Source: Pseudomonas sp. Irchel s3h17
GTDB taxonomy: Bacteria; Pseudomonadota; Gammaproteobacteria; Pseudomonadales; Pseudomonadaceae
NCBI RefSeq assembly: GCF_900187505.1
Contig: NZ_FYDL01000011.1
Location: forward strand, 124,001-188,000
Length of the DNA: 64,000 nucleotides
Direction of reading: 5' to 3'
Position numbers and translations under genes: made by a program. The first letter of the stretch is position 1. The number at the start of each line of letters is the position of its first letter. Under the pieces are notes generated by a model. That model was not told the DNA's origin. It did not search any database and worked only from the letters and a program-made list of their open reading frames with translations. Positions 17,346 through 25,544 of this stretch are shown piece after piece.

Positions 17346-17374
17346 CCGCAGTGGTGCCTTGTTCACCACTGCGG
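17346..17374 (+). promoter_or_regulatory. Strong hairpin between bufA and bufB
   Basis: CCGCAGTGGTG (17346-17356) pairs perfectly with CACCACTGCGG (17364-17374) across a 7-nt loop. It sits 17 bp after the bufA stop and 21 bp before bufB. There is no U-tract, so it looks like an RNA-stabilising or partial-attenuation stem that would favour the peptide over the enzyme message. Confidence 0.6.
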
Positions 17375-17395
17375 CCACGTTGCGAGGAGTCTGCA

Positions 17396-18241
17396 ATGTC
17401 CGCTTCCACCTCCAGCCTCGGCTACGGCCTGGGTTTGCGCAGTGCCTACTATCAACAGATTCTGGAACAGTCGCCGGCAGTGGACTGGTTTGAAGTCGTC
17501 TCCGAGAATTTCATGGTGCAGGGCGGCAAGGCCCTGTACTACCTGGATGCCATTGCCGAGCGTTATCCGCTGGTGATGCATGGCGTGTCGCTGTCCATCG
17601 GTGGGCCCCATGCCCTTGACCCTGACTATCTGCAGCAACTCAAGGCATTGGCCGAGCGGGTCAGGCCCGCGTGGATTTCCGATCATTTGTGCTGGAGCCG
17701 GGGCAACGCCCATCAGCTGCATGACCTGCTGCCGCTGCCCTACACCGAAGAAAGCCTGAGTTATGTGGCTGGCCGGGTGCAGCAGGTGCAGGACGTGTTG
17801 CAGCGTCCGTTGGTGTTGGAGAACGTCTCCAGTTATGTGCGCGCGGCGGGTGATGAGTTCAGTGAGTGGGAGTTCCTGGCGGCGTTGAGTGCGGTCAGCG
17901 GTTGTGAGCTACTGCTGGATGTGAACAACGTCTACGTCAGCTCCCGTAACCATGGCTTCGATGCCTGGACATTCATCGAGGCGTTGCCGGCACACCGTAT
18001 CCGGCAATTGCACCTGGCGGGCCATCAGGATTACGGCGACTACGTGATCGACACCCACGACCACCCGGTCAGTGATCCGGTCTGGGCGCTGTACCAACGA
18101 ACCCTCGACCACCTCGGTCCCGTTGCGACCTTGCTTGAGCGTGATGACCATTTTCCGCCGTTTGAAGAACTGCTCGCCGAGTTGCAAAAAGCCCGCGAGT
18201 TGGGTGAGGCCACGCTGGCTCGGAGACTCGAATGCGCCTGA
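17396..18241 (+). CDS. bufB: DUF692 multinuclear non-heme iron oxygenase (MNIO), bufferin maturase
   Basis: The protein has 281 residues and a TIM-barrel-type DUF692 sequence: F-E-V-V-S-E-N-F near 30, M-H-G-V-S-L-S-I-G near 61, W-I-S-D-H-L-C-W near 94, L-E-N-V-S-S-Y near 142, L-L-D-V-N-N-V-Y-V near 178 and D-T-H-D-H-P-V near 220. The His, Glu, Asn and Asp residues in these motifs match the iron ligands of the family (MbnB, BufB). Start at 17396, with GAGGAG upstream; the frame is open further 5' but without family sequence. It should oxidise Cys residues of BufA. Its stop overlaps bufC by 10 bp. Confidence 0.92.
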   Translation: MSASTSSLGYGLGLRSAYYQQILEQSPAVDWFEVVSENFMVQGGKALYYLDAIAERYPLVMHGVSLSIGGPHALDPDYLQQLKALAERVRPAWISDHLCWSRGNAHQLHDLLPLPYTEESLSYVAGRVQQVQDVLQRPLVLENVSSYVRAAGDEFSEWEFLAALSAVSGCELLLDVNNVYVSSRNHGFDAWTFIEALPAHRIRQLHLAGHQDYGDYVIDTHDHPVSDPVWALYQRTLDHLGPVATLLERDDHFPPFEELLAELQKARELGEATLARRLECA

Positions 18242-19020
18242 ACGAGTGGCAACGGGCTTTTGAAAGCTACCTGCTTGGAGAGCAGGCCACGGCCAACTCC
18301 GCCTTGGCGCGCACGCTGACCGGTGGGCCGACCCTGGATGTAGAGACGGGGTTGGCGATTTACCACAACGCTTATCAGGCCAGGTTGCAGGACGTCCTGC
18401 GTGATGACTTTCCGGCGATCCGGCACTGGCTGGGTGACGCAGAGTTCGATCAACTGACGGCACAGTACGTGCGCCAGAATCCATCGGCACACTATAGCTT
18501 GCGCTGGCTGGGCAGTGGATTCGAGGCGTTCATCCGTATTCATCTGGTCGAGGCGCAGGGCGCACCCTTGGCTGAGTTGGCACATTTGGAGTGGGCGTTC
18601 ACCCTGGCCTTCGATGCCGCCGAGCATGAGCCGCTGACGATGGAGAGCATGGCCAGCCTGTCGCCGGAGGAGTGGCCGGCGCTGCAACTCGGGTTCCGGC
18701 CGTGCGTTCAGTGGCTGGAATGCGGCTTCAACAGTGTTGCGCTGTGGCGCTCGGTGAAGGATGGGACTGAATTCCCGGGCCGCCGGAAGCTGGATGCGCC
18801 GCAGGTGGTCGTGGTCTGGCGTGCAGGCCTGATCTGCCATTACCGCAGCCTGCCGCCCGATGAGGCGTGGGCGCTCAGTGGCATGGTCAAGGAAGGCTGG
18901 AATTTCGCCGAACTGTGCGCACAATTGACAGTCAATTATGGAGAGGGCGCACCTCTTCAGGCCGTGACCTGGCTGAAACAGTGGGTTTACGACAGCTTAT
19001 TGCTCCGTCGTGATTCATAG
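18232..19020 (+). CDS. bufC: DUF2063 bufferin maturation partner protein
   Basis: The protein has 262 residues. The N-terminus (W-Q-R-A-F-E-S-Y-L-L, then L-A-I-Y-H-N-A-Y-Q-A-R-L-Q-D-V-L) is the typical start of DUF2063, followed by a winged or RRE-like C-terminal part (about 150-260). Family members bind the precursor's leader and present it to the MNIO enzyme. The gene overlaps bufB by 10 bp. The order bufA-bufB-bufC is the common bufferin arrangement. No separate DoxX-type bufD gene follows, because the next gene is a cfa-like methyltransferase. Confidence 0.88.
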   Translation: MRLNEWQRAFESYLLGEQATANSALARTLTGGPTLDVETGLAIYHNAYQARLQDVLRDDFPAIRHWLGDAEFDQLTAQYVRQNPSAHYSLRWLGSGFEAFIRIHLVEAQGAPLAELAHLEWAFTLAFDAAEHEPLTMESMASLSPEEWPALQLGFRPCVQWLECGFNSVALWRSVKDGTEFPGRRKLDAPQVVVVWRAGLICHYRSLPPDEAWALSGMVKEGWNFAELCAQLTVNYGEGAPLQAVTWLKQWVYDSLLLRRDS

Positions 19021-19104
19021 GAAAAGGCTATTTATTCGGTAGCCAGCTTATTTTTCACGATGGTCTACCCTCAGTTCAGACGTCTGAAACAAGGGGGATT
19101 ATTC

Positions 19105-20292
19105 ATGCTCGTGCAACTTCCGCCGGCCTTACAGAATCTGCAATTGCCGCTTCGCTTGCGACTCTGGGACGGCCATGAATTCAATCTGGGCCCTGCGCCC
19201 ACCGTCACGATTGTGGTCAAGGATCCGCAACTGGTGCCGCAATTCATCCATCCCAGCCTTGACCTGCTCGGTGCGGCCTTTGTTGAAGGCAAGCTTGAGC
19301 TCGAGGGTTCGATCAGCGATGTGATCCGGGTCTGTGATGAGTGGACCCAGGCACTGCTGGAGGACGTTGACGGCAATCAACCCGTGCGCACGGTCCATGA
19401 CAAAGCCACTGACGCGGCGGCCATTTCCTATCACTACGACCTCTCTAACGCGTTTTATCAGCTCTGGCTCGACAGTGACATGGCGTACTCCTGTGCCTAC
19501 TTCGAGACTGGGAGTGAATCCCTGGAACAAGCCCAGCAAGCGAAATTCCGTCACCTGTGTCGCAAACTACGGCTGCAACCCGGCGAGTACCTGCTGGATG
19601 TAGGCTGCGGTTGGGGAGGGTTGGCGCGTTATGCCGCGCGGGAGTTCGGGGCCAGGGTGTTTGGCATCACCCTGAGCAAGGCGCAGTTGGCGCTGGCCCG
19701 TGAACGGGTGGCCGATGAGGGGTTGCAGGATCTGGTTGAGCTGCAGTTGCTCGACTACCGTGATCTGCCCCAGGACGGTCGGTTCGACAAGGTGGTAAGT
19801 GTCGGCATGTTCGAGCATGTCGGCCACGCCAACCTGCCTGAGTACTGCCAGACTCTGTTCGGTGCGGTGCGTGAAGGCGGCCTGGTGATGAACCATGGCA
19901 TTACCGCCAAGCACACCGATGGCCGACCAGTCGGGCGCGGGGCGGGGGAGTTCATCGGGCGCTATGTTTTCCCGAATGGCGAGTTACCGCACCTGGCGAT
20001 GATGTGTGCCCAGATCAGTGAGGTCGGGCTGGAAATCGTCGATGTCGAAAGCCTGCGCCTGCACTACGCACGTACGCTGGATCACTGGAGCGAGCGGCTG
20101 GAGGACAACCTTGAGACCGCCGCCAAGGAAGTGCCGGAACAAGCCTTGCGGATCTGGCGGCTGTACCTGGCAGGTTGCGCCTACGCGTTCGCACGGGGCT
20201 GGATCAACCTGCACCAGATCCTCGCGGTCAAGGCCCACTCCGACGGCAGTCACGAGCTCCCCTGGACCCGTGACGATATCTACAACCCTTGA
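19105..20292 (+). CDS. cfa: Cyclopropane-fatty-acyl-phospholipid synthase
   Basis: The protein has 395 residues. An N-terminal lipid-binding domain (about 1-130) precedes a SAM-binding domain with L-L-D-V-G-C-G-W-G-G near 166 and S-V-G-M-F-E-H-V-G near 232, the characteristic CFA-synthase blocks. It adds a methylene bridge to unsaturated acyl chains of membrane phospholipids. I chose the ATG at 19105 because A-rich AAGGGGGA lies at the right distance; the frame is open further upstream. It converges on the cardiolipin synthase gene, so two phospholipid-modifying enzymes lie side by side. Pseudomonads often carry several CFA-type paralogues, so this may not be the main one. Confidence 0.87.
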   Translation: MLVQLPPALQNLQLPLRLRLWDGHEFNLGPAPTVTIVVKDPQLVPQFIHPSLDLLGAAFVEGKLELEGSISDVIRVCDEWTQALLEDVDGNQPVRTVHDKATDAAAISYHYDLSNAFYQLWLDSDMAYSCAYFETGSESLEQAQQAKFRHLCRKLRLQPGEYLLDVGCGWGGLARYAAREFGARVFGITLSKAQLALARERVADEGLQDLVELQLLDYRDLPQDGRFDKVVSVGMFEHVGHANLPEYCQTLFGAVREGGLVMNHGITAKHTDGRPVGRGAGEFIGRYVFPNGELPHLAMMCAQISEVGLEIVDVESLRLHYARTLDHWSERLEDNLETAAKEVPEQALRIWRLYLAGCAYAFARGWINLHQILAVKAHSDGSHELPWTRDDIYNP

Positions 20293-20293
20293 A

Positions 20294-21733
20294 TTAAAGT
20301 ATCGGTGAAATAAGCCGGGCGATCCGCATGCCAAGTTGTTGCAGGCGGTGGGTCTCCTGGCCTTCGTCCTTGTCTATCTCACTGGCCAGGGCGAAGTCGT
20401 CGTTGAGCATGCGCTCCACTTCACCGGCAAATGCACTGTCGACGGTCAGCAACATCACTTCGAAGTTCAGCCTGAATGAACGGTTGTCCAGATTGGCACT
20501 GCCAATGGCACTGATTTCGCTGTCGATCAACACAACTTTCTGGTGCAGGAAACCGGGTCGATAGCGGTACACCCGGACCCCCGCGCGAACAGCTTCGAAG
20601 GCATACAGACTGGAAGCGGCGTAGACGATCCGGTGATCCGGTCGTGACGGCAACAGAATCCGCACATCGACACCGCGTAGCACCGCCAGGCGCAGCGCGG
20701 CAAACACGGCTTCGTCAGGAATGAAATACGGACTGGTGATCCACACGCGTTCGGTCGCGGCATGGATGGCCTCGACGAAAAACAACGAACAGGTTTCGTA
20801 AGGGTCTGCCGGGCCGCTGGCCAGCAATTGGCAGAGTACGCCCTCGTCGGGATAGCTCTGCGGCAGGATCAGGGGCGGGAGCGCTCGTGCTGCCCAGAAC
20901 CAGTCTTCGGCAAACGACTCCTGCATGCACGCCACCACCGGGCCGCAGACGCCAACGTGCGTGTCGCGCCAGGGTGACAGTGGCGCCTTGGCACCCATGT
21001 ATTCGTCCCCGACGTTGTGCCCGCCAACGAAGCCCTGCACGCCGTCGACCACGACGATCTTGCGGTGGTTGCGGAAGTTGACCTGGAACCGGTTGAGCCA
21101 GCCACTGCGGGTGGCGAACGCCTTGACGTTCACCCCCGCGTCACGCAATGCCTGCACATAGCTGCGGGGCAGGGAGTGGCTGCCAACACGGTCGTAGAGC
21201 AAGTAGACCGCCACACCTTGCGCGGCTTTCTCCAGCAGCAGCGTCTGCAAGCGTCGGCCCAGATGGTCGTCATGAATGATGAAGAACTGAATCAACACCG
21301 CTTCGCGTGCGTGACTGATGGCCTCGAAAATCGCCTCGAAGGTGGCTTGGCCATTGATCAGCAGGCGCAGTTGATTGTTGGCCAGGCACGGCATGCGTCC
21401 CAGCTTGGGCATCGCCCGCAATGAGGTGTAGGCTTTCGAGGCGCGGGCAGTCAACGCTTCCTCGATCCAGGGGCGCCAGTTGAGGTCGGTGATGGCCTTG
21501 CGCATTTCTTCGTTGGCCTGGCGACGGGCCTTGATGTAGGCGTCGAACGTGCTGCGACCGAACACCAGATAGGGGATGAGCGTCAGGTAAGGGATGAACA
21601 CCAACGACAGGGCCCAGGCGATCGAGCCTTGGGCCGTCCTGACGGTCAGTACGGCATGAATGGCCGCGATCGTGCCCAGGGAATGAATGAGCGCGATCAG
21701 GTAAGCGAAAAGGTGGGGTCCAAAAAAATCCAT
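20294..21733 (-). CDS. cls: Cardiolipin synthase
   Basis: The protein has 479 residues. Two N-terminal membrane helices (about 5-60) are followed by two phospholipase-D motifs: H-R-K-I-V-V-V-D-G near 225 and H-Q-K-V-V-L-I-D near 400. It condenses two phosphatidylglycerols to cardiolipin in the inner membrane. I chose the ATG at 21733, giving M-D-F-F-G-P-H-L as in other Pseudomonas Cls proteins; a TTG nine codons earlier is less likely. It is convergent with cfa, separated by 1 bp. Confidence 0.92.
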   Translation of the reverse strand: MDFFGPHLFAYLIALIHSLGTIAAIHAVLTVRTAQGSIAWALSLVFIPYLTLIPYLVFGRSTFDAYIKARRQANEEMRKAITDLNWRPWIEEALTARASKAYTSLRAMPKLGRMPCLANNQLRLLINGQATFEAIFEAISHAREAVLIQFFIIHDDHLGRRLQTLLLEKAAQGVAVYLLYDRVGSHSLPRSYVQALRDAGVNVKAFATRSGWLNRFQVNFRNHRKIVVVDGVQGFVGGHNVGDEYMGAKAPLSPWRDTHVGVCGPVVACMQESFAEDWFWAARALPPLILPQSYPDEGVLCQLLASGPADPYETCSLFFVEAIHAATERVWITSPYFIPDEAVFAALRLAVLRGVDVRILLPSRPDHRIVYAASSLYAFEAVRAGVRVYRYRPGFLHQKVVLIDSEISAIGSANLDNRSFRLNFEVMLLTVDSAFAGEVERMLNDDFALASEIDKDEGQETHRLQQLGMRIARLISPIL

Positions 21734-21864
21734 GGGGCGACCTTGCTCCTGAGAGTTCAACCCTTAACAGACCATGTTCCACGACGAATGTCGCTATTTA
21801 ATTGAGCATGCAACCGAAGTCGCCTGGCGACGTCTAACGGCCATTACTGAACGGGAGTTACTCG

Positions 21865-22386
21865 ATGAATGTACGTCTGCTGGGTTTGGTCATGGCTGCT
21901 GGCTTGTCACTACCGTTGGCTGCTCAGGCGCAGATGCTGCAGCCGGGCTTGTGGGAGCTGACGTCAAGCAACATGAAGGTCGATAACCAGAACCTGCCGG
22001 ATCTGCAACTGATCCTCAGCCAGCTGGGCAATCAAATCACCCCGGAGCAAAAGGCGGCGCTGGAGAAGCAGGGCATCAACATGGGCGGTAAAGGTATTCG
22101 CGTGTGCCTGACACAGGCGCAGGTTCAAACCGACAGTATTCCGCTGCAAGACCCTCAGTCGGGTTGCAAGCAGGAGATTACCGACCGCACCGGCAACCAG
22201 TGGAAATTCCGTTTCAGTTGCCCGAAAGCCCAGGGCGCCGGTGTTGCTACCTTCCTTAGCGACCGAGAGTTCAACACCACCGTCAACGGTACCTTCAACG
22301 CGACCGGTATCCAGCAAACGGGCAGCATGGACACCCGCGCCGTGTGGTTGGGACAGGACTGCGGGACCGTCAAGCCTCGCGCCTGA
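21865..22386 (+). CDS. DUF3617 family exported protein
   Basis: The protein has 173 residues. A signal peptide ends at A-Q-A near residue 22 and is followed at once by the DUF3617 motif L-Q-P-G-L-W-E-L-T. Cysteines sit near residues 79, 100, 117 and 167, likely as two disulfides. Members are small periplasmic proteins of unknown function found widely in proteobacteria. It stands alone, divergent from cls and convergent with the ThrRS-like gene. Confidence 0.85.
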   Translation: MNVRLLGLVMAAGLSLPLAAQAQMLQPGLWELTSSNMKVDNQNLPDLQLILSQLGNQITPEQKAALEKQGINMGGKGIRVCLTQAQVQTDSIPLQDPQSGCKQEITDRTGNQWKFRFSCPKAQGAGVATFLSDREFNTTVNGTFNATGIQQTGSMDTRAVWLGQDCGTVKPRA

Positions 22387-22390
22387 ATGC

Positions 22391-22448
22391 TTCGCTGATG
22401 AGCCCGTGCCTACGCCATTCAGGTGGTAGACGCGGGCTCGTCAGCGAA
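22391..22448. terminator. Long stem-loop between convergent genes
   Basis: Arms 22391-22406 and 22433-22448 pair over 16 bp with one G-U. The right arm lies inside the end of the minus-strand ThrRS-like gene. There is no T-tract. It probably acts as a bidirectional transcript end for DUF3617 and the ThrRS-like gene. Confidence 0.5.
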
Positions 22449-23321
22449 GGCCTGGTCATGCCCCACACCCATCCGCAATCGCGCGCATACCGCCTCGACG
22501 CTCATCTGCCCCAGATCCTCCCCCACGTTGCTGCGCAAGCTGACAAACCCACCGTCCAGTTCCTTGTCTCCGATCACTAGCAGATAGGGCACTGCCTGCT
22601 GGCGGTGCAGACGAATCTTGCTGCTGATGTGCTCGTTGCGTACGTCGGAGTTGGCACGCAAACCGGCACGACGCAGCGCATCGGTGACGGCTTGGGTGTA
22701 GTCGATCTGGCGTTCGTCAATGTTCATCACCATGACGTGTTGCGGTGCCCGCCATTCATCGAGCTCGTGCTGGCTGGCCCAGCACACGCCATAAATCCGT
22801 TGCCGTGATGTACCGCCGAGGTGGTTCAGGGTGAACGCCTGAATCACGCTGGTCGAGGGTACGTGTGGCCCCTCACTCACTGTGAGGGTAGTCGAGGGGT
22901 ACCGCGACAGCAGGTGAGACATGGAATGGTTGGTCGCTGCCAGGGTGTGCATGCGGGTTTCGATGTTTTGCAGGTCATAGGCAGATAACGCGTGTTCGTG
23001 GGCAAACTCGCAGTAGAAGCCATCACCGACCACCGCGCCTTCTAGTACCTGTGCATGGGGATAAAGCTGCCGGATCGTCATCGCCAGCAACAGTGCACAC
23101 GAGCGGCGCAGGATTTCCAGTCCCTCCGGTTCGCGCACCGTGACGATACTGACCCGCGTGTCATCGGAAATCAGAAATCCACAATCGACCAACGAGCCAT
23201 TCACCCGCCCGGCCACAGCTGCTTTGGCCAGGCCGAGACTGATACTCGCGGCGATTTCGAAAATGGAAAGCGCTTGGTCGTACTCGCGCCGTGAGCCGTC
23301 AGGCAAAGTGATGTGAATCAT
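22419..23321 (-). CDS. ThrRS-like protein lacking the catalytic core
   Basis: The 300-residue product aligns with threonyl-tRNA synthetase (about 640 residues) in three pieces. They are the TGS domain (1-62), a shortened editing domain (about 63-190) and the anticodon-binding domain (about 190-290; Q-H-V-M-V-M-N-I, V-P-Y-L-L-V-I-G-D-K-E). The whole aminoacylation core with its zinc ligands is gone: E-L-D-E joins directly to W-R-A-P near residue 190. Editing residues equivalent to E. coli H73, H77 and C182 are R73, L77 and S149; only the H186 equivalent (H153) remains. It cannot charge tRNA. The frame is nevertheless fully open, with AAGGA before the ATG. Full-length thrS paralogues are known Zur targets, so this is a decayed or repurposed version. 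Confidence 0.8.
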   Translation of the reverse strand: MIHITLPDGSRREYDQALSIFEIAASISLGLAKAAVAGRVNGSLVDCGFLISDDTRVSIVTVREPEGLEILRRSCALLLAMTIRQLYPHAQVLEGAVVGDGFYCEFAHEHALSAYDLQNIETRMHTLAATNHSMSHLLSRYPSTTLTVSEGPHVPSTSVIQAFTLNHLGGTSRQRIYGVCWASQHELDEWRAPQHVMVMNIDERQIDYTQAVTDALRRAGLRANSDVRNEHISSKIRLHRQQAVPYLLVIGDKELDGGFVSLRSNVGEDLGQMSVEAVCARLRMGVGHDQAFADEPASTT

Positions 23322-23487
23322 CGTCAGCGATCCTTGTGTTGCACGCATAACGGGATTTAACGCATGAACCGTAATGGCAAACCCTGACATCTGTCATTAA
23401 GACGTTCGGTGGTCTGGCAATGTGCCCCGATACCCTCTTCGTACTGAGCGAGAGTCGACGACCACTCGGCACGCTGTCCATGCGTGC

Positions 23488-24048
23488 TCAGAATTCGTTC
23501 TGCAGGGCTTTGTATCCACGCACCAGATCGACGTTGGTGCGCGCGACGTCTTCGGAAAACTCCGAGGCGCTGACACTGACTGACGGGAACCTGGACAAGT
23601 CGGTACCGGGGCCAATGCGGGTGGTGGAGGGGACGTAGAAGCCACTCGGCAAGTCCCGCCCATCCACCACCGAATTGTGTCGCACCACGCAACCATCGCC
23701 CACCACGCAGTTGAACAGCACGCTGTTGAAGCCGATGAACACCCGATCGCCGACAGTGCACGGGCCATGGACGATGGAGCGGTGGGCAATCGAACTGTAC
23801 TCACCGATGGTCACCGCCGCCCCGGATTTGGAGTGGATCACCACGCCATCCTGAATGTTCGAATTGGCGCCGATGGTGATCGGCTCCATCTGCCCTGAGT
23901 CGTCGACTTCATCGGCGCGAATCACCGCATAGGGGCCGACGAACACGTTTTCTCCAATCACCACTTTGCCGCAGATGATCGCGGTTTTATCGACATAGGC
24001 CGACTCGGCAATCCACGGCAAGTCGCCGGAGGGGTTCTTGCGAATCAT
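23488..24048 (-). CDS. Gamma-class carbonic anhydrase-like protein
   Basis: The protein has 186 residues built of left-handed beta-helix hexapeptide repeats (I-G-E-N-V-F-V-G-P, I-G-A-N-S-N-I-Q, I-G-E-Y-S-S-I-A). It shows the three metal-binding His positions of the Cam family: one in V-V-I-H-S and two in A-H-R-S-I-V-H-G. The enzyme would hydrate CO2 and, unlike zinc-only classes, may use iron or other metals, which explains why such genes sit in zinc-limitation clusters. The ATG overlaps the folE2 stop (ATGA), so the two are one operon. A 166-bp gap separates it from the ThrRS-like gene downstream. Confidence 0.87.
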   Translation of the reverse strand: MIRKNPSGDLPWIAESAYVDKTAIICGKVVIGENVFVGPYAVIRADEVDDSGQMEPITIGANSNIQDGVVIHSKSGAAVTIGEYSSIAHRSIVHGPCTVGDRVFIGFNSVLFNCVVGDGCVVRHNSVVDGRDLPSGFYVPSTTRIGPGTDLSRFPSVSVSASEFSEDVARTNVDLVRGYKALQNEF

Positions 24049-24953
24049 GCGGTCTCTCCGTTCCAGTGACTCTCTGCCACCGCATCGTGAGCGTGAAGAC
24101 TTTCAGCATGCACGACCCGCAGACGGAACGACCTGATCCCAGGAGAGCGTTTTAACGCCTGATTCAGACGGCGTGCGGCGTCTTCGCAGAACATCAGGTT
24201 TTGGCCATTGGCCAGGGCAAACGCCTGTTCGTCCGCGCGCTTTACCGCCGTTTGAACGGCGGTTCCCAGTGCTGCTTCGGCGTCATTGATCGCGGCTATC
24301 AGTGGCAGGTCATCCAGATAGTCGTCCAGGCACAACTGCAACTGTGCGCTGCTGCGTTGGCTGTGGGGGGTTGCAAGGATGCCGCTGGAAGAGCCGAGCC
24401 AAGCCAGAACGTCGGTGTGCTGCAACGGTTTATTGGCAAAATCGTCGACAAACTGCTGCTGAATCAGTTGCCGTGAAAGTGCCGCCGAACAGGGGCAGGT
24501 GGACGAATAGGTCACCTCAATATTAAGTTCCACGTGGAACACTTGGTTTTCCAACCGCGCTTCAATGCTGATCGGATAGCTTTTCCAACCGGCCAACGGG
24601 CTGATCAAGGCGGGACGTTTGAGCAGCAGATCGGCGTGAATGCGCAGGTAAGCCGAAGTGGATAAACCGGCGTGGCTGTCGAGGAAACGTTGCAGCACAC
24701 CTCGTAATAGCGCAGGAGTGAGGGGCTCCTGCTCAAGCATGTCCAGCGCCAGATACAAGCGCGACATATGAATACCACGGGCTTCGCCGTCATCAAGGCT
24801 GACACCCGCATCGGCTTTTGCGCTCACGCGCTGGCCATCGAGCACCACAGGAAGAGCAATGCCGCACATGCCCACCCAGTCGAGTGGCAAGGCTTGGCGT
24901 GAGGCCTGCGCGGCGATATCCGGCAGAGTCAGCGCATTCATGGGCAGGTCCAT
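24045..24953 (-). CDS. folE2: GTP cyclohydrolase FolE2 (zinc-independent GCYH-IB)
   Basis: The protein has 302 residues, a normal FolE2 length. Key blocks are S-S-T-C-P-C-S-A-A-L-S (near 152, with the metal-binding and catalytic Cys) and T-P-H-S-Q-R-S-S (near 195). The enzyme makes dihydroneopterin triphosphate for folate and replaces zinc-dependent FolE when zinc is low. The start may be the ATG at 24953 or four codons later (M-N-A-L-T-L-P-D). A canonical Zur box lies 19 bp upstream of the first ATG. It is the first gene of an operon with the gamma-carbonic anhydrase. Confidence 0.93.
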   Translation of the reverse strand: MDLPMNALTLPDIAAQASRQALPLDWVGMCGIALPVVLDGQRVSAKADAGVSLDDGEARGIHMSRLYLALDMLEQEPLTPALLRGVLQRFLDSHAGLSTSAYLRIHADLLLKRPALISPLAGWKSYPISIEARLENQVFHVELNIEVTYSSTCPCSAALSRQLIQQQFVDDFANKPLQHTDVLAWLGSSSGILATPHSQRSSAQLQLCLDDYLDDLPLIAAINDAEAALGTAVQTAVKRADEQAFALANGQNLMFCEDAARRLNQALKRSPGIRSFRLRVVHAESLHAHDAVAESHWNGETA

Positions 24954-24971
24954 CGTTGGAAATGATCGTCA

Positions 24972-24986
24972 TGTTATATAATAACA
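24972..24986 (-). promoter_or_regulatory. Zur box of folE2
   Basis: TGTTATATAATAACA has perfect 6-bp arms (TGTTAT/ATAACA) around ATA and fits the gamma-proteobacterial Zur consensus. It lies just upstream of folE2, where it would cover the core promoter. With zinc-loaded Zur bound, the operon should be off. Confidence 0.85.
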
Positions 24987-25029
24987 TTTGAATCGATGAT
25001 AGTTTTTTCGAGCTCGCAAGCAACCCGAT

Positions 25030-25407
25030 CTAGCAGCCCGTGAGCCGGCTGCAGGTAAATTTTCCGCTGGATCCGCCGGAGCTGGAAAACCGATTAAGGG
25101 TGGTCCAGCCAACGCGGCGGCTGTAGCCGACCCAGGCTTCGCCGTCGGACGCCAGCCCGGTGAAGAAGGTCAGTTGCCCGTAGCGGCTGGTGGTCTGCAC
25201 CCAACGGCGTTTACCGCTGACTTCAAACCCTCGCATATAAGTCGTGTTGCCTGCCGTGGCGACGCTGTAGGCATTACCGTCCCGGTCCATACAGGCCAGC
25301 AGATTGGCGCTGCGTGTGCAGGTGGCCAGGTCAGGGGCCTGGGCGAAAGCGTTGGCCGTGAGCATGAGGGCAAGACTCAGCAGTGAGTATTTAAGGGCGA
25401 TGTACAT
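25030..25407 (-). CDS. Small exported protein sharing a Zur promoter with zigA
   Basis: The 125-residue product has a signal peptide (about 1-22, ending A-F-A). The mature part has four Cys (30, 39, 119, 125) and no His. Many residues suggest a compact beta fold (R-W-V-Q-T-T-S-R-Y-G-Q-L-T-F-F). I do not recognise the family. The only functional clue is location: its start is 80 bp from a perfect Zur box and it is divergent from zigA, so it should be made under zinc limitation. It could be a periplasmic or outer-surface factor in zinc recovery, but the lack of His argues against simple zinc binding. Confidence 0.65.
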   Translation of the reverse strand: MYIALKYSLLSLALMLTANAFAQAPDLATCTRSANLLACMDRDGNAYSVATAGNTTYMRGFEVSGKRRWVQTTSRYGQLTFFTGLASDGEAWVGYSRRVGWTTLNRFSSSGGSSGKFTCSRLTGC

Positions 25408-25486
25408 CGGGTTTCTCTTGAGGGGGGAGCAGGGCCAGCATTGCGCCCTTCGCCGTTGGGGGCAAGGGGGATTGGCGTATTTGCAT

Positions 25487-25501
25487 TGTTATACTATAAC
25501 A
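25487..25501. promoter_or_regulatory. Bidirectional Zur box (zigA / small exported protein)
   Basis: TGTTATACTATAACA is a perfect palindrome with 7-bp arms around one C. It contains TATACT on the plus strand and TATAGT on the minus strand, so it can overlap the -10 element of both divergent promoters. It is 44 bp from the zigA start and 80 bp from the other gene. Confidence 0.88.
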
Positions 25502-25544
25502 TTAGCGACTCGCTCGACTGGCCGCTCCTGATGAGGAACACCTG

